Shown here in pieces: positions 34,522-45,439 of a stretch of DNA of 64,000 nt. The notes beneath the pieces were generated by a model. It was not told the DNA's origin. It did no database searches and saw nothing but the letters and a program-made list of their open reading frames with translations. Source of the DNA: Ilyonectria destructans (lineage: Eukaryota; Ascomycota; Sordariomycetes; Hypocreales; Nectriaceae). The stretch is taken from assembly GCA_020740775.1 (NCBI GenBank), contig JAHEWK010000012.1, positions 1,488,001-1,552,000 of the forward strand, in the 5' to 3' direction. A program made the position numbers and the translations under genes. Numbering within the stretch: the first letter of the stretch is position 1; every line of letters begins with the position of its first letter.

Positions 34522-36371
34522 TTAGGAAACATGTACTTTCAGCCCTCGCACATCCAGCGCGATCCAACTACCACATAGCGAACCGACTCCTAATCTTTCA
34601 TATGTCTCAGCATCTCCATGCTTCGGGGCCACAATGAGGACATAGTGCTTCCGTGTTTTCACATCAGGTGCCACTTCCAACTTTTGGCTACCAATTACCA
34701 CACATTTAATGGCTCGATCCCTAGGCGCAATCACTTTGTCAAACGCAATCACCTTCTCGGCCAAGCCCAAGTCAAAGTCCCTCACTCTCGCTGTGAGGTG
34801 GATTCGGCCTTCAGAATCGCCCGTGTGCCAGTGCGAGCTGGAAGTGTTGTTTGCTGCCCACGGGGAACGAATTTGACTGCCATCTTCCCACTGCACACTT
34901 GAGAATGGAAGGTCCATAAATGTGATACCGCCCTCGTATCCCATCCAAGACCACGTCGGCACACGATACTGCTGTTTTGGTGGAAACTCGATTGCTTTCA
35001 TCGGTTCATCGCCCATTTTGGGGTCTCGTTGCCACAGGAGGGTCCGTCCAAAATACCGCTCGAAGATGATGTATCCCCCTTGTTTGCCAAACGCGCGTAT
35101 TAGTCTCTGCTCTAAACCAGCAATGGCGATGGGTCTGTCGTAAGCCTTTGGGAATTTGAGTGTCGAGTATTGTTTGTAGGAGATTCGTAAAGACGGATTT
35201 GGGCCCTCTTGGTTCGAGTTGTTGCAACTTGAGGGAAATTAGGATCGCCAAGGAATGCCGCTTTGTTACTGATTTAATTGTCAGTCGCATAAGTGAGAGG
35301 GCAATGAGTGGGATCTAGACGGTTTATAAAAAAGGATTCATACTTTGTCATCTTGCTAAGTGTTTCGCCGCGAATGCCATCACCGCATTCCCTGTACGTC
35401 TGCTTCTCGGCAAAGTAAATCGTCCGCCTCGCAAGCGCTCGTTCATGCAGCACCCAGCCCCATTTGTTCAACGTTCCATCTATAACATCGTGCTGAAAGT
35501 CATCAATAGCTTCACAAACGAAGAAAGGATCCTTGAGAGAATCTTGAAACTTGACAAATATTCGGTCAGGCCGCTTCTTCAGAAATCCCACTGAAGTTCC
35601 TGAAGCACGGCTTGCAGCAATGACGCAATGGGCTGAACTGAAAACAGATTCCATGTGTTTCGCTTCATCCTCGAAATCCCCATCATCGCCCTGGATGATG
35701 CAAAGAGAGTCAATCCAGAGAAAGTGAATGCCAAGCTCGCGCGTAACCTTTACGGCGTTCCTGAAGGTGGCTGGAAGTTCGTCATAAACAATACCCCTCT
35801 CTAGACGATCGTCGATGTCCTCGGTGGTCGTGGAGAAATGAGTGTGATATTTTACGTCTCCCCATGGATGAGGCAATGCGATGTATCTCAATCCTTCGGC
35901 CTTAGACGTGATCCATCATCTTGTATCAGAGAGAAGCACTTTTGTCAAGCCGTTTCGTCCAACATCGATCAATCTTGTGGGTAGTCTTGAAGCCATCGGC
36001 CTCGGATTGTCTGGAAAGCATTTGGTGTGCTTTTCGCAGTCCTCAAGCCACCGACGTAGAATTGTGTAATATGCCGGACTGTCGATTCGAGGTAATACTG
36101 GTAATCCAAGTTGGATGTCTTCAAGGTGGCTATTGGAGCTTGCGTTATTGGCTGAGAATTCGTCAGTTGGTAGTAAAGGCTGGATCATTTGGTAGCGCAT
36201 ACCATGATTCTTGCAGATGGATAAACCCCGAGTAAGTGCACCGTCTATCGCCAGGCCTGATCTTAGACTTCGGAGCTTGATGGGATTTGTCTCACCAATA
36301 GGCATTCGTTTAGGAGTGTAGGTATTTAGAAGAAGCGCACAAAACTCGCAGTTCTGTAATCTCATCCTCAA
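34522..36371 (-). pseudogene. HET-domain (heterokaryon incompatibility) gene, broken
   Basis: HET proteins mediate self/non-self recognition and cell death after fusion in filamentous fungi. The frame from 36371 starts with CEFCALLL and runs to a TGA at 35916-35918; it resumes in the same frame with RYIALPHPWGD, the first HET block. The second block is LPATFRNAVKV..GIHFLWIDSLCIIQ, the third WGWVLHERALARRTIYF. An intron (35343-35269, GT-AG) joins MTN to NKAAFLGDPNFP. About 90 bases later (35165-35185) one base is missing, after which YKQYSTLKFPKAYDRPIAIAG and a long C-terminal region (with YRVPTWSWMGYEGG) run in a new frame to 34522. One stop plus one frameshift make a functional product unlikely. 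Confidence 0.78.
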
Positions 36372-37080
36372 GTCGGTTAAAGTCTGCTCAAAGAGGAAAT
36401 TGACTCCCTAAAAGTCCAGTTGCTAACAGCAATTACATAAGAACGGAACCTAATAAGTTAAGATACTCAGATCGCTGATTTCTAGGCAGTTAAATAACTA
36501 GAAGGTGAAAGTTTTATATAAATAGTAAAATAAAAATTGAAGGAATTAAATAAAGAATTAAAATAAAAATCAATATATTAAGAGGTTAGAATACTCTAGT
36601 ATATTAAGAGGTTAGTGTGCTCTAGTATATATATACCCAGAGGGGACTAGAAGCTTAATAGTAAAAAGAATTACTAATAATAGTATTAATAATACAGACT
36701 ATATACTCAGTCTATTTAATGGTTAATAGTTACTTAAATAGACTAAGGTTTCTAGTCCAACTGGTTACCTTTCATAATATCTTACAGCTAAAGAATTAAG
36801 AACTATAAGAACCTAAGGGAACCCAGTTGCCTCCAGCAGCAGCTGTAAAGCTAGAATCAAAATATAGCTTTATAACTTTAATATTACAGCTTAAGTTAAA
36901 ATTAAACAGTTATAACTAGCAGAATTATAATATACCCACTTTTTCTATCTAACTATTTATAGAGTATTATATTAAGAATTATACCTAGAATTCTAACTTA
37001 TTACAATCTAAAGATTATTATAATTTAATACCTTATATAAAGCTGTAGAAGAAAATACTATATCCAACTAACTCTCCCAC
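36372..37080. repeat. AT-saturated RIP island
   Basis: From about 36480 to 37070 the sequence is extremely A-T rich with TTAATA, CTAGTATA and TATTAAG words and no open frame. A 20 bp unit containing TATATTAAGAGGTTAG occurs twice at about 36570-36620. Edges to normal composition are sharp, as expected for a RIP-mutated mobile element. The parent element cannot be identified. Confidence 0.65.
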
Positions 37081-37794
37081 AGACTATTCCGACTGGCGTA
37101 AAACTGCCACAGCCTGCCAGTTATCACCGCCAGCCTACAACCTACCAGGTGGGCCCCGCCTTCCACCGCTTTCCCAATACCATCCTTCTTCCTGTCTGCC
37201 TGCCCTCCCACGAGATAGCTGGACAGAGAGGCTACAATCGAGAGTGAGGCCAGCAGGGATAGTGTAGAGTAAGCCCCATATCGGTACCAGAGATGAGTCT
37301 GACACGGTCATAGGAAACTTAAGTTATAGAAACACGCCTATAGAGAATCAAAAGCCAAGGAAGGCAGGCACTTCGTGGTGATGGAGCCATGGGGCCAGAA
37401 GCAAGTGCCTGCCAATCCTTGTCGGCTTCTGTCGGCTGCTGACGGGCCGTGACAGTTTTTCCCCAGTCCGAATAGACGCACGACCCATTGGGAATAGGTG
37501 TCGCCTTTTCCACCGAGTTTTGTCACTCATGTCGGAGTGAGCAACCGTACAGTGGGCCCGGCTCGAATCACGGACTAGAAAGAATGATGGTGCCTGTCTC
37601 ACTCTCATGACGATACGCTTGTTTCCTTAGATTTAGTGGCCTCTCCCGTCCCCCTCCGATGGCTGGACAAAGATCCATGGTCTACCACCGCCCACGGTGT
37701 GCGCCCCTTTCCACACGGATTGCCCCGTCCCTCTCCGCCCTTATATCCACCTACTTAATCAAGCATGTAAATACCATACAAAAGCCTTCCTCCA
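37081..37794. other. GC-normal sequence, nothing recognised
   Basis: Composition is back to normal. Overlapping minus-strand frames at 37319-37608 have no recognised domain. It might be a promoter region or an unmutated part of the element whose rest is the RIP island. Confidence 0.35.
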
Positions 37795-38121
37795 TCATGT
37801 AATGATAGGTCCGCGCGTGACGGCAGACGCTGTCAACCTGTCTTCGTGATACTGGAAAAGCGCGTCCCGGTCCATGGAAGTGGGAATGTTTTTTCGATTG
37901 GCAGCGTCCTTGGGAATGTTCATAGCCCGAAAGGGTTCAATCAAAACAAAGGGCTCAATCAGGATAGCTTGACCAGGCCGGTACGGCTTCAAAGACTTAA
38001 ACTTCTTGCGTCCCACTGTATAATGCTTCCTTGTGTTCCCCTGTCTTCAGCTTGCTCCTCTAGGAGACGTACTTAGCGTCCACAACAGGCGACCGTGGAT
38101 TGATCGATCCCTTTCCCTCAT
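37795..38121 (-). CDS. Possible small two-exon gene, unknown
   Basis: Two segments, 38121-38073 and 38015-37795, join across a GTACGT...CAG intron in phase to an 89-residue protein. It contains GRKKFKSLKPYRPGQ, an ILIEPFVLIEPFRAM stretch with a tandem IEPF, and MDRDALFQYHED. It has no signal peptide or membrane segment. I do not recognise the family. The regular splice border and protein-like sequence support it, but it could be a chance reading frame or the 3' end of a longer lost gene. Confidence 0.25.
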
Positions 38122-38482
38122 CTGCAGTCTGGGATAGTAATCGACGTAGTAAATGATCCGTACTATTGGGAGCGCTGGGTTTGGTCGAGGGGAGACCCTA
38201 TTCGGATGGTTTGCTGGTGGCCTGACGGAATCTGGGAAGGGGGGAATTAGAAAGCAGGGGGACGGACCTTAGCACGGACGCCATCGTTTTAGGTGGACTA
38301 GTGATTAAGGGGTCTGCTAAGAGGACTGCAATCTCTACCCCTGTGGCTTGACTGAGGATTGCACCACGCAATCTCGCCAGGAAGCCTCAGGTACATTTGT
38401 CTCTGCCTTGATATCTACATCTAACTTTCCCACTTCTCCGTCATTTTGTCGTGTTCTTGACCCGTTGTCAAGCAGTGCCATT
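38122..38482. other. Upstream region of BAHD-type gene
   Basis: No gene recognised; it includes the presumed promoter of the acyltransferase relic. Confidence 0.35.
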
Positions 38483-40009
38483 ATGTGGCCTTTCACTCAA
38501 ACGAAACCAGCCCAGCCGGCAACTATTCCAACGGACACAATCATTCCACTACATTTTCTTGATGATAATGCCGTCCATCGATCCATAATTCTGGACTTAA
38601 CGCTTCGTTTTGATGATGCTCTGGATAGCGAAACTCTCAGGATTGCCTTGGCAAGATGAATGGAACTGGGGAATTGGAGGAAGCTCGGCGCCAGGATGCG
38701 GGTTAATGTAAGCTCTTCTCCAGTGCCAAACAAATGGCATGTCGCTAATCAGGACGCAAAATAGGAGGCAGGCAAGCTGGACTGCCACGTTCCAGCAAGC
38801 TTTGATGAGTCAAGGCCAGGCTTCTCGTACAGCCATGTGGAATATGGCACAAACATAGATGATCACCCTGTCGCATCTCGACTGCCCAAAATGACCAGTC
38901 GTCCATCGGTGCAAACAAACCCTGCAGACTTCACATCTCTGGTTCGCCGTCCGGATGCTCCAACGAAGCTTGCGGATTATCTCTTCGCCGACGAACCTAT
39001 GCTGTGTGTCCATGTTGTGTCATTCGATGACGCGACATTGGTGTCCTTGTCATGGCCGCACACATTCCTCGATGCAATGGGGTTAGCAACGCTACTGAAC
39101 GCATGGAGCCTGGTCCTGAATAGTCATGAGGACCGAATACCCCTTTTCCACGGCTTCGATGCTGACCCACTAGCCACTCTTGGCTCTACGTCAGTTGAGG
39201 AATCTGTGCTCGCCAACCGCCAGGTAACTGGGCTTGGCATGCTCGGTTTCGTTGCTCGCTATCTGTTCGAGCAGGTGTGGTGGCCCAAAGAGGAGACTCG
39301 CGTCGTATGCTTACCACATTCATATTTGCAAGGCATGAAGCAGACAGCTATTCAGGAGCTCGCCGGCTCTACGGGTGAGAAACCTTTCCTCAGCAATGGC
39401 GACATCATCTGCGCCTGGTGGACTCGGCTGGCAGTCCGGCATTTACCCCGAACATCAACGAGAACTATCTTCATCTCGAACGGTTTTAGTCTACGAGGCG
39501 TGCTAGCCGAAGACCTTCTGCCGTCCGGCACTGCCTACATGTCGAATGCTGTTTATGCTGTTTTTGCCTCTGTGATGGCGTCCGATGTCTTCAACAAGCC
39601 CCTCAGTTATGTAGCATCCCATATACGACACTCCATTCGAGAGCAAGGAACACGGGAGCAAGTGGAAGCCTTCGCTGCGCTCCTCAAGACTGCAACAGAG
39701 GCAACCGGACGGGCTCCCGTTTTCGGCGACCCGAGCATGCAGATGCTCAACTTTAGTAACTGGACGAAGGGCAGATTTTTTTATGTCGATTTTTCTGCTG
39801 CGGGTGCGCCCCGTGATCTTCCGCCCACCAGACGACCTAATGTGGCTGGGAGGCCGACATATGTCCAAGTTATTAGACACATGAATGGTTTCTCTGGCCG
39901 GTACTCGTTTCCTATTTTTGGAAAGGATGCGGCTGGGAATTACTGGTCGGCAGGTACTTTGCGCGCGTCTCAATGGCCGGGAATCGAGGAGGCTCTAAGG
40001 GAGATGTAA
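38483..40009 (+). pseudogene. BAHD-type acyltransferase with one in-frame TGA
   Basis: Acyl-CoA-dependent transferase of the fungal BAHD/trichothecene-acetyltransferase type, which acylates hydroxyl groups of secondary metabolites. Exons 38483-38707 and 38765-40009 join in phase to 489 codons plus stop. The catalytic HxxxD is in SLSWPHTFLDAMG. Other landmarks are DTIIPLHFLDD, ELGNWRKLGARMRVN, NIDDHPVASRLP, NGDIICAWWTRLAVRHLP and RFFYVDFSAAG. A single TGA at 38657-38659 interrupts exon 1 between ALAR and MELGNWRKLG; coding on both sides is excellent and nothing else is broken. CGA (Arg) to TGA is a simple one-step explanation. A small intron removing the stop was looked for and no good borders were found. 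Sequencing error or stop-codon read-through are alternatives. Confidence 0.82.
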
Positions 40010-40464
40010 TTGGAGAGGGTTCTACTCAAGTACCATAGTCAAGGCCCCGTTCCCAGCGCGGTGGCAGATACCGCCATTGTAGAAATTAGTGAATATGGTA
40101 CACGCAATGGCGTCTTGATTTGTACCATAATCTAACTTACATGAGACGCGAGTCTTGCTGTGTCTTTTTGCTGTTGGGGCTGGCCTCTTGAGAAGAGACC
40201 CTGCCGACCACAAAGAACCTCGTATCATCCACTGGAAGCCGACCTCTTCTTAGTCACGTAAAAGGGTGCTGATGCTGATGCTGACGCAGATCAATCAATC
40301 CTTCTCGTCACTTTATTCCGCGTCTCTCACTCGCTACCTTTACTTTCAGCAGGACGCTGTGCACTTTGTTATTCTAGCTCACACAGCATCTGTTTCTGTT
40401 ATATTATGCTACACTGTCTAGCAAAATACAGAGTTTCTTATCCTGACTTTGAGAGGGGTTGGTT
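40010..40464. other. Intergenic between convergent genes
   Basis: Separates the 3' ends of the acyltransferase and hydrolase genes. No feature recognised. Confidence 0.4.
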
Positions 40465-41454
40465 TTAGCTACACTTGTGACAGGCGACCCTCTTCTGCCT
40501 CGTACTACCACTCGAATCTCGTAGGTTGTTTGTAAAGAAGTCGACCAGCTTCGGGACACTCTGGTCGGTATGATCATAGAGATCGATATGTGTCAGGCCA
40601 GGGATGATATACAGTTCCTTGGGTTCTTCGGCTTGTTCAATAGCGCGCTCGCTGAAATACAGTGTATCCGCGTCTCCGCCAGCGATCATCAGCAAGGGCC
40701 TGGGCGAGATGAGATTGATGAATAAAAAGGAGCGGTACGTCGCTAATAAATCGATACTCCGCCATAGGTTCAAGTTAGGTGACGTAGGGACCTGTCCACG
40801 GGGGGTCCGATAGTAGTCGTAAGCTTCTTGATAGAAGATGGGTAAGTTGGCCGTAACATCCGCCAGATTGTGGGGCACAATATGGGTCTGATTTGGCGCC
40901 GCTCCAAGAGCTTCGGCAGTTCGCTGACGACCAGCTTCCGCCAACTGCACATTCAACCCAGGCAGAACCGGACCACTATACCTGCCGAAGCCCTTGGCAT
41001 TTAGTACTCCTAAGTCAACGGCGCTGACTGTGGCTACGGCCTTGATTCGTTTGTCCGTCTGCGCGGCGAAAGGGACGTAGCCTCCTGAAGCACAAACGCC
41101 TAAGGCTCCAATATTGTTGGCGTCGACTATTTCCAGCGTCGAGAGGTACGTTACGGCGTTCCTAATATCGTTCGCACGTTGGTATGGGTCCTCTAGATGA
41201 CGGGGGAGGCCTCCGCTCTCGCCTTGGTAGGCCGCATCGAAAGCGAGTGTCATGAAGCCGCCCTGCTCGGCAATCTCGCGCGCATATTGCCCGGCAGTCT
41301 GTTCTTTGACTCCTCCTCGGGGGTGTCCAACCACGATGGCTGGGTGTTTGGTTGTATTGGTCGCCGAAGAGTTGGCTCCTGGGACATAGAGATGAGCTGC
41401 GAGGGATATTCCATTACTCTCGAAATGAACCCATTCGGGTTCCAGAACTGCCAT
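40465..41454 (-). CDS. Alpha/beta hydrolase, dienelactone-hydrolase/YcjY-like
   Basis: Single-exon hydrolase. The start at 41454 (MAVLEPEWVHFESNG) gives 329 residues and fits the family; an open frame extends upstream to 41586 but adds a non-conserved hydrophobic leader. Landmarks are HPRGGVKEQTAGQYA, AFDAAYQGESGG, the nucleophile-elbow region GVCASGGYVPFAA, MIAGGDADTLYFSE with the acid Asp, and LTHIDLYD with the His. Members act on esters or are linked to polyketide pathways; the substrate is unknown. A decayed copy of the last third of this gene lies at 55466-55735, so the family was duplicated here. Confidence 0.88.
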   Translation of the reverse strand: MAVLEPEWVHFESNGISLAAHLYVPGANSSATNTTKHPAIVVGHPRGGVKEQTAGQYAREIAEQGGFMTLAFDAAYQGESGGLPRHLEDPYQRANDIRNAVTYLSTLEIVDANNIGALGVCASGGYVPFAAQTDKRIKAVATVSAVDLGVLNAKGFGRYSGPVLPGLNVQLAEAGRQRTAEALGAAPNQTHIVPHNLADVTANLPIFYQEAYDYYRTPRGQVPTSPNLNLWRSIDLLATYRSFLFINLISPRPLLMIAGGDADTLYFSERAIEQAEEPKELYIIPGLTHIDLYDHTDQSVPKLVDFFTNNLRDSSGSTRQKRVACHKCS

Positions 41455-41937
41455 AACAGCTCCATGAAAGGCTATATATGGAATAATAAAGGCATATCTC
41501 AAAAAAATGGCTTGGCAGAGGCATACTGCTTGATTCAAAAGGGTAAATAGGCGGTTACAAGTAGTGGACGCGGATTTAGGAAACAAGATCTACCCAGGCC
41601 ATCAGATAGCATATTTATACACTGATGGGAAGTATAGCACCCTTGCATTCTGAATATAACGGACTTAACGGATACGAATAGAATCAAAAGAATCCGCAAC
41701 GATCACACCTACAGCAGCCTTTACGGAGTTAGGCAGAAAGCTTAACTTACCCGAAATATAGTGGGGATAAGCAGGTCATGCGATGAGGTGATCATGAACG
41801 ATTATTAATACACCCCACCCTTCCCATGAGAAAGCTTTGACAGAATACAACCTCGATAACTATGTAACTGTTGAGTCTATACCTGGCACCCAATCAAATC
41901 TTCTCTAAAAAAACCAGACACTCTCCAGAGTCACAAC
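41455..41937. other. Upstream region of hydrolase
   Basis: Contains the hydrolase promoter and an A-T-rich segment near 41640-41700. No gene recognised. Confidence 0.35.
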
Positions 41938-42230
41938 ATGAGTGTTTAGGGAGTCCGAAACATCCAGGCTGTCTTTGGCACCATGGCCATCGGCAAGGCA
42001 GGTTAGTACAGAAAACTAAGTTGGTGCTTCGTCATCTCATTTAGGCGGCCCTTAGGTGGCTGGCATATCACTCAGCTCTGAAGAAGGATTTGGGTGACGC
42101 AGTCGTTGTGGGTGCGAGCCGTAAGACGCATCTGGAGGGGAATGTAGCTGATCTGGGCAAGGGATCATTACCGGATGATGTCTGGGGGGGTTGGGTGCTG
42201 GATGGGCACACGCAAAGGTTCTTCCACTGA
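41938..42230 (+). pseudogene. Aldo-keto reductase relic (aflatoxin-aldehyde-reductase type)
   Basis: Two ends of an aldo-keto reductase remain with the middle deleted. The N-terminal piece starts at ATG 41938, meets TAG at 41947-41949, then reads VFGTMAIGKA, the usual first strand. About 40 bp later the C-terminal piece reads RWLAYHSALKKDLGDAVVVG, then NVADLGKGSLPDDV, the family's last helix region, ending at TGA 42228-42230. About 200 residues, including the catalytic Tyr and His, are absent. The relic cannot be active. Confidence 0.7.
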
Positions 42231-43287
42231 GATACTGGCATTGAATGGGGGTTATCGAACGATGGGCGTTTCCGTATCACCTGTAAACGAGAATTTGACC
42301 GCTGAGTGCCGTTGGGTTTCTTCTTTTTCCTCCGTTATCCTTTAGTAGTGCATATTATTACGTTGTATCCACTGGAACTTTTTGATCGTGCAGAACAGGG
42401 TATTAGAAAAGGATGGCGGGGTGTGAAGGATGATTTTTGCAGCGGAGGGTGTATACTGCCTAGCTCCAGGATCATGTAATGGTACGACTCCCACATTAGA
42501 GGGGATACATTGAATGGAGACAAGCTTAAACCTTACCGCAACATACCGAGAAATGGTCCACATACACAGGGAAATGCAAGATGATCGAGAGCTGCGAGTC
42601 TCCGACAGACAACGGAGACCTCTCCGCCGGGCTTCGCCAAGCCCTCCAAAGATTGAAGAACCTAGGCGTTTTATACCAAAAGAAGAAAAGCCGCCGGGAA
42701 GAATGGCCCGGTCAGATTGATCTCGTACAGCGTATTGGTTGCGGCGTCTGCATATGTTGCTTGTAAGGCGGTGGGCCCGGCGGTGGGCACGGCGGTGGGC
42801 ACGGCTTCTTGCTCTTGCTACGCCTATCGGATTTACAGCAAGCCGTGCCCTACCTCCGATAGCGTTCCACTTCTTGTCGTCTGGGGTACTGTTCTTGGCA
42901 GCTTTCTCTGCCGATGAGTCTTGGCGATATAAGCCGGGGCTCCAGAATGGCTTCTAGGCGTGGTGGCTGAGCCAGAGCATACGTACTCCTAATGCAGCCC
43001 CATCTTGCAGTAGAGGGCATGCTTGGAGTAAAAGTGCCGCGCGTTCACCAAGACCAAGCACCGTTTTTATTGGTCGCCTGTGAATCTGAGGCTCTTTTAT
43101 TCAGCAAGTGTACTCACAGATTTATAATGCCAAAGAGCGGGAGGGAATCAAGATATCTTCAATAGATCGGCACGGCTGGCAAGACATGTTTGGTTGGGAT
43201 ATCAGTATAGGCAAACTTCGTAACGCACACTCATCCATCTGGTACTTTATTTGCCATATCGGCGGTATCAGACGGTCTCGCCTAGCA
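42231..43287. other. Intergenic with a short GC-rich tandem repeat
   Basis: No gene recognised. Frames at 42514-42957 are short and lack domains. A 12 bp unit GGCGGTGGGCMC is repeated three times at 42767-42802. The last part is the promoter of the metalloprotease at 43288. Confidence 0.4.
42767..42805. repeat. 12 bp tandem repeat, three copies
   Basis: Units at 42767-42778, 42779-42790 and 42791-42802 read GGCGGTGGGC followed by CC or AC. Likely a microsatellite-like slippage product. Confidence 0.8.
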
Positions 43288-45143
43288 ATGGAACTGTTGC
43301 GCTTCGTCGCTGCCATCATTCTAGTGATATCTTGGGTTTCGAGTACCCCACAAGGTAAGCTCAATTCCACCCCATCTTTATCCCACTTTCACTCCAGTGG
43401 CCACTAACACCGGATTTATCAGCCCTGTCCATTGCGAGCATACCACATCATGTCACTTGGATAGAAAATCTGTCGCTTGTAACGGCATCAGATGAGTTTG
43501 ATGCGTACTCCAATTTTGACCTATTGTTCAATCTGCACGGAATAAACATGAAAATAAAGCTGCGACTTGTTCCAAACCAAGAGGTGCTCTCAAACTCGGC
43601 TTCAGTGCGATTCCTTCGACAAGATGGGAGCTTCTCCCGCGCCGAACCCATCCAGAGATCCCGTCATCTCGTCTTCAAAGGCAATACTTTTATATATGAC
43701 TCGGCTGACAACCGATGGAAAGACGTTGGAATAGCCAGGATATCGGTCCGAGAGCACCAAGACAGTCCTCTGTTCGAGGGGACCTTTACAATCAACGCCG
43801 ATCGTTTCCACGTCCAGATCGATTCTACATTCCGCAAAACCCAAACTGCAAGCTATGCTTTGCTGTATAATCCCGGAAAACCGTTCCTGCTAGCTTGGAA
43901 AGATGGTGATGCTCATAGGCTTGAGCGTCGGGAAGAAGCCAGCGATGAGCTGAAGTGTGGGTTAGACGACGTCTCCAACGCAGCCCGGCACTCTCTGCCA
44001 CGCTCGCCTGCTCGTGGCTTGATGGGAGGATCGACAATGAAGCTTCAAGAACGGCAAAGATTTACCGGAGACCTCACAGATACTATTGGCTCTACAGACG
44101 GATGCCCATCGTCAAGGCTGATTGCGTTGCTGGGCATTGCGGCCGACTGCAGCTACACTGCAGACTTCGCTTCCACCGACGAGGTTCAGGCGCATGTCGT
44201 GGCACACATCAACGCAGCTTCCCAGGTCTACGAAGACACCTTCAACATCTCGCTGGCCATCCAGAACCTCACCATATCCGATTCAGACTGTCCCTCTTCC
44301 TCATCTCAGTCAGACTGGAACATCCCGTGCAGCGCCAGCGCCGATACGCGAGATCGTCTGAGCCGCTTTTCGCAGTGGAGAGGCGACCTGAGCGACGACA
44401 ATGCCCTCTGGACGCTGCTGAGCGGGTGCCGCACCAGCTCCACGGTTGGCATCTCCTGGCTCGGCGAGGTGTGTCGGCAGGGATCCAGCTCGTTCCAGGA
44501 GAGCGGGACGACGCAGACTTCGTCGTCGACCAACATCGTTCTCAGAAACAGCCAGGAGTGGCAGGTCATCGCGCACGAGATCGGTCATAGCTTTGGCGCA
44601 TCCCACGATTGCACGGCTGATACTTGCAATGACGGGACATCTACGCAGGGATGCTGCCCGTTGAGCACGACTAGTTGCAACGCAAATGGACAATACATCA
44701 TGAATCCTGCCACCGTGTCTGGGGTTACGAACTTCTCGCCTTGCATCATCGGCGCGATTTGCTCATCCATCGGCCGCGGCTGGATCGACACGAGCTGTCT
44801 CAGAAACAACGACGAAGTCACCGTCATCACGGGTCCTTCATGCCCCAACGGCACAATCGAAGAAAACATCCCCGGCTGCAGCGTACAGGCTACCTCGCTT
44901 CCGACGAGCGGCGGCGATGACGATGACAGGCTCGACAACGACTTTGGAAGTAGCAACGGCTCTGACGAAGACTGGTTTGACGAAAACAGAACCACAGTCA
45001 TTGTGATTGCTTCGGTTGCGGGTTCAATTGGCCTTGTTCTGGTTGTGTGGTGTATCTGCTGTTGCGCCCGACGGAAGCAGCCATCAAGGCTGCTTGTGAA
45101 GCAACAAGGATTGCCCCCTCCGCAAACCGTGCGTTATGCGTAA
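43288..45143 (+). CDS. ADAM/reprolysin-like membrane metalloprotease lacking disintegrin domain
   Basis: Zinc endopeptidase of the M12B type anchored in the membrane. Exons 43288-43354 and 43423-45143 give 595 residues. The start at 43288 opens a signal peptide (MELLRFVAAIILVISWVSS). The prodomain covers residues 25-200 or so; the metalloprotease domain contains the zinc site HEIGHSFGASHD (H407) and the later Met in QYIMNP. A single membrane segment (TVIVIASVAGSIGLVLVVWC) near residue 560 is followed by a short basic tail (ARRKQPSRLL). Fungal ADAM proteins normally have a Cys-rich disintegrin domain of about 90 residues between catalytic domain and membrane; here only CPNGTIEENIPGC and an acidic linker (GGDDDDRLDNDFG) remain. 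Coding is uninterrupted. Confidence 0.9.
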
Positions 45144-45439
45144 TGATTTCATCAAAAATTTCATTTTTTGGATATGATTCGGTGTTCACGGCTCCTCAAT
45201 TTGGATCATCTGTATCCGTTATGAGAGGATAGTTTCAGCATTTTACAAGTGTGCATGACTGGAACAAAAGAGAAACATGTACATACTGCCAATCATTTTG
45301 GCTGCTCTCGGTATAAAAAAAGATTGGAATTTTATTCATCGCTACGTACTTGTCTCTGCCTTCCCATAATGAGGTCGCATCGTGGTCCCTGTTGTTCGCC
45401 CTCACAGAACCTCCACAGCCCAAAGAATATCACTCGCAC
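45144..45439. other. Downstream region of metalloprotease
   Basis: No gene recognised between the protease stop codon and the copia relic. Confidence 0.4.

Noticed and set aside
36570..36625. Short direct repeat TATATTAAGAGGTTAG considered as a possible CRISPR-like or regulatory array
   Set aside because: Only two copies inside A-T-saturated sequence of a eukaryote; low complexity explains it.
38657..38659. TGA in the acyltransferase read as selenocysteine
   Set aside because: No selenocysteine insertion structure is apparent, the family has no selenocysteine there, and ascomycetes generally lack the machinery.
43955..44590. Plus-strand 211-codon Arg-rich frame
   Set aside because: It overlaps the metalloprotease exon in a second frame and has no independent support.
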